A stretch of DNA of 45,316 nt from CAYOSU01 sp964406735 (GCA_964406735.1 CAYOSU010000011.1:1-45316), one strand, 5' to 3'; shown: positions 8,444 through 16,161, counted from the stretch's first letter. Program-made: numbers and translations. The notes: a model not told the origin generated them from the letters alone.

Positions 8444-8476
8444 GAGCGGAAAATCTCTTTTCCGCTCTCTTTTTTT
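8444..8476 (+). terminator. Terminator-like hairpin between recG and fakA-like gene
   Basis: A perfect 10-bp stem GAGCGGAAAA/TTTTCCGCTC with TCTC loop and a T run on the plus strand. The flanking genes read on the minus strand, so it would either stop antisense transcription or act as an intercistronic stem in the minus mRNA. Confidence 0.55.
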
Positions 8477-10109
8477 ATTCAAGTGATACGATGTAATAGT
8501 ATAGCGGTTGTCCGCCGTAGATGACGTCTACCTCGAGGTCGTCAAACCTTGCGGCAAGCTCGTCACGAAGTGCGTTCGCCTCTTCTTCCGTTACGGTGTG
8601 GCCGTAGTAAAGAGTGAGCATCTCGTTGTTCTTCTTTCTTATCTTGTTGACGAGAGCCTCTACTACGTCGCCGACGTTGTCGCCCTTTGCCAATATCTTC
8701 TTATTGTCAAGACCGATTATATCGCCCTCTTTGAGGTCGAAGCCGTCAACAGCCGTTGCACGGACTGCGTACGTTACCTGTCCTACCGTCAAGGTGTGGA
8801 GCGCGTCGAGCATCTGCTCGGTGTTGTCCTCTACCGACGCATCGGGGTTGAAGTTGAGTGCACACGAGATGCCTTGCGGCACGTTCTTCGTCGGAATGAC
8901 GTGAATGTTCTTGTCCTCTACGAGCGCTTTTGCCTGTTCAGCCGCAAGTATTATGTTCTTGTTGTTGGGGAATACGAAGATGTGGTCTGCGTTTATCCTC
9001 TTGACCGCCTGCAAGATATCGTTCGCCGACGGGTTCATCGTCTGACCGCCCTCGATTATTCTGTCTACGCCCAAGTCTTTGAAGATCGCCGCTAAGCCCT
9101 CGCCTGCGCATATCGCAAGCATGCCTTGCTCCTTCTTCTCCGCCTTGTATTTTTCAATGAGTGCTCTGTTCTGCTCGAGCATGTTCTCTATCTTTATCTT
9201 GTCAAGCTCGCCAAGCTCCAACGCATAGCCGAGTGCTACGCCCGGTTGGTTGGTATGGACGTGGACTTTGACGAACTCCAGGTCGCCGACGACTACTACG
9301 CAGTCGCCTATGCCCATAAGGCGTTGACGGAATCTGTCGATGTCGGCTATCGTCGCTTTCTTGTTGATGTTGATGACGAAAAACTCCGTGCAGTACGCAA
9401 ATTCGATGTTACCTAAATCAAAGTCGCCGACTATTGCGTCATCCTGATTTGACTCTACCTGAACGGGAGCTTCCTGTACCTCGCCGTCGATCGTTCCGCC
9501 GATACAGATCGTATACATACCTCTCAAGAAGACCAAAAGTCCCTTGCCGCCTGCGTCTACTACGCCTGCTTTTTTGAGGACGGGAAGTATCTCGGGTGTG
9601 CGGGCTAAGCTCTCTTCGCCTGCTTCTATTATCTTTAAGAAAAAGTCTTCGAAATAGGTCGTTGACTTATATTCCTTTGCGGCATACTCTGCCATCTCGC
9701 GGACTACCGTCAATATCGTGCCTTCCTGAGGCTTGGTAACGGCAGAATAGGCTATCTCCGTAGCCTGTCCGAACGCCTTTGCCAAGGCAAGGTTGTCAAA
9801 CGACTTGGACTTCTTTACCGCCTGGCAGAAGCCCTTTAATATCTGCGACGTGATAACGCCGGAGTTTCCCCTTGCGCCACGAAGCGCGGACTTCGAGATG
9901 ACGTCGCATATTTCTCCCATATCGTTGCCGGGAAGGTTGTTAAGCTCCTTTACGGCAGAGGAAAGGGTCATAGACATATTCGTTCCCGTATCGCCGTCCG
10001 GTACGGGGAAAACATTCAAGGAATCGACCAGCTGCTTGTTTACTTCGAGATTCTTGACTCCTCCGACAAACATTTTGCGGAACAACGCCGCATTGACAGA
10101 TTTATACAT
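8475..10109 (-). CDS. fakA: DhaL-domain kinase, FakA/YloV family
   Basis: 544 aa. The DAK phosphatase/kinase domain starts at the N terminus with NVFPVPDGDTGTNM (32-45), whose Asp residues bind Mg-ATP. The middle and C-terminal parts match the YloV/FakA layout. In characterised Bacillota FakA phosphorylates exogenous fatty acids held by a FakB (DegV-family) carrier, feeding phospholipid synthesis. No fakB is in this window. It lies 22 bp after an asp23-like gene, the usual yloU-yloV pairing. The upstream GGAG is rather far (14 bases) from ATG 10109, but the start matches the family. The function is taken from the family. Confidence 0.88.
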   Translation of the reverse strand: MYKSVNAALFRKMFVGGVKNLEVNKQLVDSLNVFPVPDGDTGTNMSMTLSSAVKELNNLPGNDMGEICDVISKSALRGARGNSGVITSQILKGFCQAVKKSKSFDNLALAKAFGQATEIAYSAVTKPQEGTILTVVREMAEYAAKEYKSTTYFEDFFLKIIEAGEESLARTPEILPVLKKAGVVDAGGKGLLVFLRGMYTICIGGTIDGEVQEAPVQVESNQDDAIVGDFDLGNIEFAYCTEFFVININKKATIADIDRFRQRLMGIGDCVVVVGDLEFVKVHVHTNQPGVALGYALELGELDKIKIENMLEQNRALIEKYKAEKKEQGMLAICAGEGLAAIFKDLGVDRIIEGGQTMNPSANDILQAVKRINADHIFVFPNNKNIILAAEQAKALVEDKNIHVIPTKNVPQGISCALNFNPDASVEDNTEQMLDALHTLTVGQVTYAVRATAVDGFDLKEGDIIGLDNKKILAKGDNVGDVVEALVNKIRKKNNEMLTLYYGHTVTEEEANALRDELAARFDDLEVDVIYGGQPLYYYIVSLE

Positions 10110-10131
10110 ATATTAAAGCTTTTCTCCGAAA

Positions 10132-10482
10132 TTACAATTTCACGCCTACTACGCTGACGTTTACCGAATCCACAAACATGCCCGTAAACTTCTCGACAGA
10201 GTATTTGACGCTCTCTTTGACTGACTCGGCAATAGCGTTTATCGATACGCCGTATTTGACTACGACGAACAAGTCTATATATATCCTGTCGCCAAGCGTC
10301 GTTACCTTGACACCCTGCGAGACGGAATGCTTGTTGAAAAGGCACGCAATGCTGTCCGTAAGTCGTCTCGATACCATGTCGATTATTCCGTAACACGAAC
10401 GTGCAGCTTGACCTGCAACGATGCTTATCGCTTCGTCGGTGATGGTTATCTTTCCGTATGCGTTTCTTGTGTTGACCGCCAT
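10132..10482 (-). CDS. Asp23/Gls24-family protein (YloU-like)
   Basis: 116 aa, small cytosolic envelope-stress family protein. 'GKITITDEAISIVAGQAA' near the N terminus and 'VYVDLFVVVKYG'-like strands (seen as IYIDLFVVVKYG) with 'VNVSVVGV' at the end are typical. Start ATG 10482 has GGAGGG five bases upstream; the ATG at 10494 overlaps that site and is less likely. First gene of the asp23-fakA-recG-HAD run, with its own promoter diverging from rpmB. The biochemical role of these proteins is poorly defined. Confidence 0.88.
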   Translation of the reverse strand: MAVNTRNAYGKITITDEAISIVAGQAARSCYGIIDMVSRRLTDSIACLFNKHSVSQGVKVTTLGDRIYIDLFVVVKYGVSINAIAESVKESVKYSVEKFTGMFVDSVNVSVVGVKL

Positions 10483-10511
10483 ATTGCCCTCCATTTTATC
10501 AATCTTCTTGT

Positions 10512-10540
10512 ATTTTACTATATCGCAAGCATTTTTGCAA
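10512..10540 (-). promoter_or_regulatory. Promoter of the asp23-fakA-recG operon
   Basis: Minus-strand TTGCAA (10540-10535), 17-bp spacer, TAAAAT (10517-10512), just upstream of the asp23-like gene. Confidence 0.6.
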
Positions 10541-10543
10541 GTT

Positions 10544-10560
10544 AATTAGTACGACTAATT
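10544..10560. promoter_or_regulatory. Palindrome between divergent promoters
   Basis: AATTAGT-ACG-ACTAATT, perfect 7-bp arms, between the asp23-operon and rpmB promoters. It is a candidate operator. TTAGTAC is also the half-site of FapR boxes, but the arm spacing here is shorter than in known FapR sites. Confidence 0.4.
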
Positions 10561-10603
10561 TGACAATTTAGCTAAAATATTTTGACTATACCCTTAAAAA
10601 TCC

Positions 10604-10632
10604 TTGCTTTTTTTGTGGAAGCGTGATAATAT
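10604..10632 (+). promoter_or_regulatory. Promoter of rpmB
   Basis: TTGCTT (10604-10609), 17-bp spacer and TAATAT (10627-10632); GATAAT at 10625 with a 15-bp spacer is an overlapping alternative. Confidence 0.6.
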
Positions 10633-10674
10633 ATCTAAGTCAAATGAGTATTTTACCGAGGAGGTGCACAATAT

Positions 10675-10863
10675 ATGTCTAAAGTTTGCAGCGTTTGCGG
10701 AAAGGGTTCTATGAGCGGAAACCTCGTTAGCCATTCTCACCGCAAGACTCCCAGAAGCTTAGGTGCTAACGTTCAGAAAGTAAGAATCGTTAAGAACGGA
10801 AAGGTTGAATCGTGCTACGTTTGCACGTCTTGCCTTAAGAGCGGCAAAGTAGAAAGAGCTTAA
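10675..10863 (+). CDS. rpmB: 50S ribosomal protein L28
   Basis: 62 aa. L28 is a large-subunit ribosomal protein. Cys5/Cys8 and Cys50/Cys53 (with Cys47) form the zinc-ribbon version of the protein, so the cell may also carry or lack a zinc-free copy elsewhere. GAGGAGGTG upstream and a dedicated promoter and terminator make it monocistronic. It faces the rsgA-rpe-thiN-spoVM run, as in Bacillus. Length and sequence are normal. Confidence 0.98.
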   Translation: MSKVCSVCGKGSMSGNLVSHSHRKTPRSLGANVQKVRIVKNGKVESCYVCTSCLKSGKVERA

Positions 10864-10877
10864 TTTTATCTGAAAGC

Positions 10878-10906
10878 AAAAGACAGGTCTTACCTGTCTT
10901 TTTTTC
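10878..10906 (+). terminator. Terminator of rpmB
   Basis: AGACAGGT/ACCTGTCT stem, CTT loop, extended by A-T pairs, then seven T, 15 bp after the stop codon. Confidence 0.9.
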
Positions 10907-10984
10907 GTACTCGAAAAAGCCGTGGTGGGTAGTCGGAGAGCGGAAAAGTTTGAGGGGATAACAAGCCATGATTGGCAGAGAAAA

Positions 10985-11410
10985 GTTTTAGAGATTTGTA
11001 AAAAGCCAGTGAGCGTTGGGGTACCGTTTAAGAGAGGGGCTACCCTCTTTTTTTGTTTCTGAAAAGCCGTGGTGGGTAGGTTGAGATTTTTACAAAATCG
11101 TAAAAATTTGGAGTGAGTGGTGTGTGGTAAATTGGTGTGTGGAAAGATCGCAAAAAGGGTTTAGCGGACAGAAAACTTTTTACAAAGTTGTAAAAAAGTT
11201 GGAGCAGTTGGGGTAGTCGGAAAGCGGCGAAAAAGAGAAAAAAGCGGTTTTGGCTATCGATATAATTTTTACAAAATTGTAAAAAGTTAGAGCGCTGAAA
11301 AAGGGGTTAAGGGAACAAAAAGTTTTTACAAAATTGTAAAAAAGTTAGCGGTAATAGAGAGGGATAAAAGGCGGTTTTTGCGGGCTGAAATTTTTACAAA
11401 TTTGTAAAAA
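10985..11410. repeat. Array of five AT-rich palindromes
   Basis: Core TTTTTACAAAATTGTAAAAA or close variants at 11086-11107, 11174-11200, 11266-11285, 11323-11342 and 11391-11410, with a degraded copy near 10985-11005. Centre-to-centre spacing is about 91, 88, 57 and 68 bp. Several copies are followed by GTTAG or GTTGG. Spacers differ while the arms keep complementarity, which suggests selection for a DNA-binding site or RNA stem. Function unknown. Confidence 0.75.
11030..11054 (+). terminator. Plus-strand terminator in the palindrome region
   Basis: AAGAGAGGG pairs with CCCTCTTTT around GCTA, then T run. Second terminator after rpmB; it may be a backup or may end an unseen short transcript. 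Confidence 0.65.
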
Positions 11411-11432
11411 ATTGTAGGCTTATAATAGTGTT

Positions 11433-11459
11433 AAAGAGGGGCTTTTATCCCCTCTTTTT
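11433..11459 (+). terminator. Terminator at the end of the palindrome region
   Basis: AGAGGGG/CCCCTCT with 7-nt loop, then five T on the plus strand. On the minus strand only three T follow, so it may weakly end the spoVM transcript too. Confidence 0.7.
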
Positions 11460-11472
11460 CGTTGCTGTTTTT

Positions 11473-11553
11473 TTATTTTTCGGACGGCTTTTTTATGAAA
11501 GCCGACACTATCCTTCCCAAAAATCTCGGGAGCTTTATGCAGATTATTCTCAT
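11473..11553 (-). CDS. spoVM: Stage V sporulation protein M
   Basis: 26 aa beginning MRIICIKLPRFLGRIV. It matches the amphipathic-helix peptide SpoVM (Bacillus begins MKFYTIKLPKFLGGIV) in length, in the KLP-FLG core with its helix-breaking Pro9, and in genomic position between thiN and rpmB. SpoVM senses the convex forespore membrane and anchors the SpoIVA coat basement layer. The start codon overlaps the thiN stop (TAATG) and GGAGAGG lies inside the thiN end, so it is translationally coupled. A stem forms inside its 3' codons. A short but well-supported gene. Confidence 0.92.
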   Translation of the reverse strand: MRIICIKLPRFLGRIVSAFIKKPSEK

Positions 11554-12167
11554 TACCTCTCCGCTTTGTTGACGATGACGTAAAGCGAGCCGCCGTCTAC
11601 CTTTACATTAACGCTGCTATCTGTTGCGACGTTTGATATGCCGAGCGTGCTGCCTTTCGTGAGGGTCAGGTCGTTTACCTTGTATTTGAACCCTTCTCCG
11701 TCAATTATATGCGCACTTTCGCCAAAAGGTAACAGCGATATCGTCTTGCCAAGAACGCCCGATAGCGAAAACTCGCCGCTTGTGAGGTATATATCCTCTA
11801 CGCTTGACGTTATTTTTGCCTTTACCCCTAAGTCGTCGGCAATTTTAAGAAGAGCTAAATTCCCGAGCATATGATCGGTCCTAAGCCCCATCGCCCAGAC
11901 GATATCTATTTCCGTACAGCCGTTTTCCGCAAGAAGCCTTAATCCTACCTCGCCGTCGGTGAAGTCCTTTTCGGGGACGAGCTTTTTTACCGTAACGTCC
12001 GTAGGTACGTAGCCCAACGAGTCGAAGTCGCCGACTACGACGGAGATTTTATCTAATTGCGCTCCGGCTTTATCGTACGCTCCGTCGCAAACGACAGTGA
12101 AGTCGTAGCAAGATAGAGCGGAAATATCCTCGCTTTTATCGCCGTTCAGAACTAACAGTCCTTTCAT
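11553..12167 (-). CDS. thiN: Thiamine pyrophosphokinase
   Basis: 204 aa, cytosolic. It transfers pyrophosphate from ATP to thiamine to make the cofactor TPP. 'VVGDFDSLG' (about 45-53) and 'DFTDGEVGLRLL' carry the conserved acidic Mg-ATP residues of the family; the C-terminal beta domain ('GSTLGISNVA') forms the thiamine site. It lies ten bases after rpe and overlaps spoVM by one base. Usual Bacillota order rsgA-rpe-thiN-spoVM. Length is normal. Confidence 0.95.
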   Translation of the reverse strand: MKGLLVLNGDKSEDISALSCYDFTVVCDGAYDKAGAQLDKISVVVGDFDSLGYVPTDVTVKKLVPEKDFTDGEVGLRLLAENGCTEIDIVWAMGLRTDHMLGNLALLKIADDLGVKAKITSSVEDIYLTSGEFSLSGVLGKTISLLPFGESAHIIDGEGFKYKVNDLTLTKGSTLGISNVATDSSVNVKVDGGSLYVIVNKAER

Positions 12168-12177
12168 GTATGCTCCT

Positions 12178-12831
12178 TTATAAGCTCTTCAAAAGCTCGA
12201 TATTCTGCCTCATATCGGCTTTATTATATACCGCACTTCCTGCTACGAGAAGCTCGGCGCCTGCGTCCTTTATACGCTTTACCGTATCTTTATTGACGCC
12301 GCCGTCTATCTCTATTATATAGCTATATCCCTTAGAGATTTTAAGCTCTTTGAGCCTTTTTATCTTGTCGAGGCTGTTTTCGATGAATTTCTGTCCGCCA
12401 AAGCCGGGGTATACGCTCATTACGAGCACCATATCGCATATATCAAGGACGTCCTCTATCTCCGAAACGGGTGTGTCGGGAGAGATGACTATGCCGCATT
12501 TTGCGCCCGACTCTCTTATCTTTTCAAGAAGGGGGCGCGCGTTTCTCTCTGCCTCTATGTGGAACGTTACGAAATCAGCGCCTGCCTTAACGAACTTTTC
12601 GGCGTAAAACGAAGGGTCTTTGACCATCATATGAACGTCTATCGGAAGAGTGGTATGCGGGCGGATATCCTCTACCATCTTTACGCCGAAGGTTATATTG
12701 GGGACGAAGTTGCCGTCCATGACGTCTACGTGCAAGACATCAGCGCCGCTTTTTTCCGCTCTTTTTACCTCTTCACCCATATTGGCAAAGTCTGCCGAAA
12801 GTATCGACGGGGCGATCATTACCTTATCCAT
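12178..12831 (-). CDS. rpe: Ribulose-phosphate 3-epimerase
   Basis: 217 aa TIM barrel interconverting ribulose-5-phosphate and xylulose-5-phosphate in the pentose phosphate pathway. 'IAPSILSADF' opens the first strand; metal and catalytic residues His34, Asp36 and His67 are visible in 'LHVDVMDGNFVPNITFG' and 'DVHMMV'; phosphate loop 'GFGGQKF' and the second catalytic Asp in 'IEIDGGV' are present. Its start overlaps the rsgA stop by eight bases, implying coupling. Confidence 0.97.
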   Translation of the reverse strand: MDKVMIAPSILSADFANMGEEVKRAEKSGADVLHVDVMDGNFVPNITFGVKMVEDIRPHTTLPIDVHMMVKDPSFYAEKFVKAGADFVTFHIEAERNARPLLEKIRESGAKCGIVISPDTPVSEIEDVLDICDMVLVMSVYPGFGGQKFIENSLDKIKRLKELKISKGYSYIIEIDGGVNKDTVKRIKDAGAELLVAGSAVYNKADMRQNIELLKSL

Positions 12832-13693
12832 ATTTCTTCCTCCATTTTTCGTTCAGCTCGTTGTATAGCTCTATGTACCTTTCGTAGCGTTCCTTTGAGA
12901 TCAAGCCGTCATTTACAGCTTTCTTTACCTCGCAGTCGGGTTCGTTTATGTGGTTGCATCCCCTGAATCTGCATTTATCGGAATGCTCGTTGAAGTCAAA
13001 GTAGTGCTTTTTTAGCTCGTTGGGGTCTATATCTAAGTCAAAAAAGCTAAACCCGGGGGTGTCTACTATATAGCTTCCGTCATCTACCTTTATTATCTCA
13101 GAATGCCTCGTCGTATGCCTGCCACGCTTTATCTTGGAAAGTCCGCCCGTTTCAAGGCTCTTTTCGCTTTGAAGGGCGTTTATCAACGTGGATTTGCCTA
13201 CCGCAGACTGACCTATTACGCAGGTCATTTTGCCTTTGAGCTTCTCTTTTACCCGCTCTATCGACTGACTATCTTCTATCGATACGAGCATTACGTCGTC
13301 TACGTGCCTTTCGTAGTTTGCCTTGACGGTATTATATAGCTCGTCCTGCCCTAAGTCCGATTTCGTTACGAGGATCGTTACCGCAATGTCCTTTAAGGAA
13401 AGGGAAACGAGCATTTTGTCTACTAAGTGAAGGTCGGGTATCGGTTCTTTTGAAAGAAGAATTAAAGCCATATCGACGTTTGATATAGGGGGTCTTTTTA
13501 GCTCGTTTTTTCTCGGCAGGACCTTTTCTATTATGCCCTTATCGCTACTTAGCACTGTAAAATCGACAGTATCTCCTATGAAGATATTGCCCGTCTTTGT
13601 CTTGACGTTTTTTCTTGCGTCGCACTCGTATACTACGCAGTCTGCCTCGACCTCGTAGCTACCTGCGACTCCTTTCGTTACTCGTCCTAAAAT
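12824..13693 (-). CDS. rsgA: Ribosome small-subunit GTPase RsgA, apparent ATT start
   Basis: 289 aa circularly permuted GTPase that checks late 30S assembly. The N-terminal OB domain begins LGRVTKGVAGSYEVEADC; G4 TKSD (110-113) precedes P-loop GQSAVGKS (161-168); a zinc module CRFRGCNHINEPDC lies near the C terminus. No ATG, GTG or TTG precedes the OB domain in frame. The only codon placed correctly is ATT at 13693, with AAGGAG nine bases upstream, so an AUU start is inferred. The first usual start (GTG 13555) would delete most of the OB domain. prpC and prkC, which normally precede rsgA, are absent. Confidence 0.9.
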   Translation of the reverse strand: MLGRVTKGVAGSYEVEADCVVYECDARKNVKTKTGNIFIGDTVDFTVLSSDKGIIEKVLPRKNELKRPPISNVDMALILLSKEPIPDLHLVDKMLVSLSLKDIAVTILVTKSDLGQDELYNTVKANYERHVDDVMLVSIEDSQSIERVKEKLKGKMTCVIGQSAVGKSTLINALQSEKSLETGGLSKIKRGRHTTRHSEIIKVDDGSYIVDTPGFSFFDLDIDPNELKKHYFDFNEHSDKCRFRGCNHINEPDCEVKKAVNDGLISKERYERYIELYNELNEKWRKKYG

Positions 13694-13714
13694 AGCCGTT
13701 TTCTCCTTATTTAT

Positions 13715-13868
13715 TGTGGATAACTCGAAAGTTTGTTCACTTTATCACATTAAATCGTGGGCTTTTAAGCGTATATACGTTCGTTTTCGACCGTTCGACA
13801 TGAAAAGAACAAAAAGTTATCCACATTTTATGCACAATTCATCCACTATATGCGCTTAGTTTTCCACA
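13715..13868. promoter_or_regulatory. Cluster of DnaA boxes upstream of rsgA
   Basis: Exact TTATCCACA at 13723-13715 (minus) and 13817-13825 (plus), TTATGCACA at 13828-13836 (fits TTATNCACA), weaker TCATCCACT at 13839-13847 and TTTTCCACA at 13860-13868, inside the 3' end of rlmN. The three boxes from 13817 are spaced exactly 11 bp apart, one helical turn, as in cooperative DnaA arrays. There is also a CGTATATACG palindrome near 13770. This fills the gap between rlmN and rsgA. Confidence 0.75.
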
Positions 13869-14896
13869 TTCTCCATGTATCTGCGCCTCAGCATGCCGCA
13901 AGCGCCCTCTATGTCTACGCCCATTTGTCTTCTGAGCGTAGCCGAGATGCCTTTTTTCGTAAGTTTTTCTACGAAGGCGTAGCCGTCCTTTCTCGTCGTC
14001 GCAGTGAAGTCCTTGCCCTTTATCTCGTTGTATATTATGCAGTTGACGTGGCTCGGGAAGCCCTTGACTATGCGTGAAAGTCCGTCTATATATCTCTCGC
14101 CGTCGTTGACGCCTTTGATGAGAGTGTATTCAAAAACTACCCTGCGGCCTGTCTTTTTGAAGTAATATCTTGCCGCATCGACAACCTCTTCTACGGAATA
14201 TGCGTTCGTTATCGGCATTATCTCTTTCCTTTCGTCGTTGAAGGGGTTGTGAAGGGAGATAGTGAGCGTTACGCCGAGGTTTTTGTCGGCAAGCTCCTTT
14301 ATCTTGGGTACTATTCCCGACGTTGAAAGGGAAATATTGCGCATGCTGATATTGAGCGAGCTTTCCGAATTTATTTCTTCCAAAAAGCGCATTACCTCGT
14401 CGTAATTATCGAGCGGTTCGCCGCTACCCATCAAAACGATGTTAGTGATCCTCCTATCGCCCTTGCCGCCGCCTAAGTATCTGTTTGCGGTGGTTACCTC
14501 GGCAAGCATCTCGGAGGCGGTCAGATTTCGCTTTAAGCCGTCCATACCGGATGCGCAGAACTTGCACCCCATGCGACAGCCTATCTGCGACGAAATGCAT
14601 ATCGTGTTGCCGTATTCGTAGCGCATTATTACGCCCTCAAGTAGCTCGTTGTCGTGCGTTTTATATAGTAGCTTGACCGTGCCGTCCTTTGAGACGAAGT
14701 CCCTCATTACCTCTAACGGCAGGTCGATATAGGTATCTTCAAGCTTTTCTCTCGCCGCTTTCGGTATATCGGTCATCTCGTCGAAGCGGTAGCCGTTTTC
14801 AAGCCACGTCCTGACCGCTTTTATCTGAAAGGGCTTTAAGCCGACGGTTTTCAGCTCGGTATCAAATTGTTCTTTGTTAAGGTCTGATAATATCAT
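13856..14896 (-). CDS. rlmN: Dual-specificity RNA methyltransferase RlmN
   Basis: 346 aa radical-SAM enzyme that methylates C2 of A2503 in 23S rRNA and A37 of some tRNAs. The Fe-S motif is C107-x3-C111-x2-C114 (in CRMGCKFC); the second catalytic Cys is Cys333 in 'GACGML'. An N-terminal helical accessory domain precedes the barrel. ATG 14896 overlaps the rsmB stop by four bases (ATGA), so it is coupled. Length is normal. Confidence 0.97.
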   Translation of the reverse strand: MILSDLNKEQFDTELKTVGLKPFQIKAVRTWLENGYRFDEMTDIPKAAREKLEDTYIDLPLEVMRDFVSKDGTVKLLYKTHDNELLEGVIMRYEYGNTICISSQIGCRMGCKFCASGMDGLKRNLTASEMLAEVTTANRYLGGGKGDRRITNIVLMGSGEPLDNYDEVMRFLEEINSESSLNISMRNISLSTSGIVPKIKELADKNLGVTLTISLHNPFNDERKEIMPITNAYSVEEVVDAARYYFKKTGRRVVFEYTLIKGVNDGERYIDGLSRIVKGFPSHVNCIIYNEIKGKDFTATTRKDGYAFVEKLTKKGISATLRRQMGVDIEGACGMLRRRYMENVEN

Positions 14897-16161
14897 AGCT
14901 TCCTAAGTTTTGACATGTAAAAGCCTATCGTGCCCGACAGGTTGGGGATAAGCTGAACGCCAAGCTCTTTTTTGACACTCTCGCAGTCTACCTCGACAGG
15001 AACGCACTCGAAATCTTGGTTACTGTCCAAAAAATTACCCACTACGCCGTCGTTTTCCTCCGAAAAGAGCGAGCAGGTGGAATATATCAGCTCGCCGCCC
15101 TTTTTGAGGTACTTTGACGAGGTTTTAAGTATCTTTGACTGCAGGGTGTTAAGCTCTGCAATTTTTTCTTCCGTTATGCCGAAAAGTACGTCGGGACGGT
15201 TCATATATACGCCGCTTCCGCTGCACGGAACGTCGCATATTATCTTGTCGAAGCGTCCGACAAATTTTTCATCAAGCTTCGTGCCGTCTTTGACCATCGC
15301 AGTTAAATTTGTTGCGTTCATGCGGTCGGCGTAGCTTTGAATGAGTGCTACCCTATGCGGATGTACGTCGCACGCAGTTACGCTCTTTGCTTTCTCTGCC
15401 GCATACACCGCTTTGCCACCCGGGGCTGCGCATACGTCGAGAACCTCGTCGGCGGGCTTTATTTTTAGCGTATCGACGGAAATTATCGAGGCAAGCGCCT
15501 GAACTGTGTAACAGCTCTTGTCAATTTTGCCGTTTATATCGGAAAGCTTCATTGAAAAAGCGTTTCCGGAAAGCTTTTTATAGGGGATATTCTGCGCTTT
15601 AAGGAGCGTTTCAAATTCCCCGACCGAAATATTGCGGGCGTTCACTCTGACGCATTCGTCGGTGTTTTCCGCCCGTTGAAGCATCTTTTCCGTCAACTCC
15701 TCTCCGTATTCAAAAAGAAGCTTTTTTACTATCAATTCGGGAACGCTGTATTCTACCGAAAGGCGTTTTATTTTATCGTTCGGCTTGGGATAATTGTATT
15801 TTTCGGCACGCCTCAGCGTTGCATTGACAAAGCCCGAAAGGCTGCCTTTGCTCAGCTTTTTCGCTATCTTGACGCATTCGTCTATTGCGGCGTAAGAGGG
15901 CACGGAGTCAAGCTCGTATAAAAGGTACAAGCCGACTTTAATGAGCGACACTATCGCTCCCTTGGGCTTTTTTTCGCACAAAAGGGATATATAGTAGTCG
16001 TAGCGGACGGAGTTTTCAAGCGTGCCGTAGACTATCTTCGTGATGAGAGCCTTCTCCTCTTCGGGAGCCACCTTTAATGCCTTATTAAGCTCTATCGTCG
16101 AAAACGCTTCGTCTCGCAAAACGCTGTCCGTTATTTTGTACGCCCTGTAAATGTAGTTCAT
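14893..16161 (-). CDS. rsmB: 16S rRNA m5C967 methyltransferase RsmB
   Basis: 422 aa. A NusB-like RNA-binding N-terminal domain (about 1-130) is followed by a Rossmann methyltransferase: SAM loop 'DVCAAPGGKA', catalytic 'CDVPCSGSG' and second Cys in 'YSTCS'. It methylates C967 of 16S rRNA with SAM. Fifteen bases separate it from fmt upstream. The fmt-rsmB-rlmN order is the conserved Bacillota one. Confidence 0.96.
   Translation of the reverse strand: MNYIYRAYKITDSVLRDEAFSTIELNKALKVAPEEEKALITKIVYGTLENSVRYDYYISLLCEKKPKGAIVSLIKVGLYLLYELDSVPSYAAIDECVKIAKKLSKGSLSGFVNATLRRAEKYNYPKPNDKIKRLSVEYSVPELIVKKLLFEYGEELTEKMLQRAENTDECVRVNARNISVGEFETLLKAQNIPYKKLSGNAFSMKLSDINGKIDKSCYTVQALASIISVDTLKIKPADEVLDVCAAPGGKAVYAAEKAKSVTACDVHPHRVALIQSYADRMNATNLTAMVKDGTKLDEKFVGRFDKIICDVPCSGSGVYMNRPDVLFGITEEKIAELNTLQSKILKTSSKYLKKGGELIYSTCSLFSEENDGVVGNFLDSNQDFECVPVEVDCESVKKELGVQLIPNLSGTIGFYMSKLRKL

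Larger units (their letters stand above)
10907..11472. other. Non-coding region between rpmB and spoVM
   Basis: No coding region could be supported on either strand. It contains degenerate repeated phrases (AAAGCCGTGGTGGGTAG at 10917 and 11057; GGTAGTCGG followed by AGAGCGG or AAAGCGG near 10928 and 11212), two plus-strand terminators and the palindrome array described separately. Confidence 0.7.

Noticed and set aside
12824..13555. rsgA starting at GTG 13555
   Set aside because: It would remove most of the OB domain, although that domain is encoded intact upstream in the same frame.
13715..13868. Chromosomal origin oriC
   Set aside because: DnaA boxes are present but dnaA, dnaN, rpmH and a clear unwinding region are not; a titration or regulatory cluster is safer.
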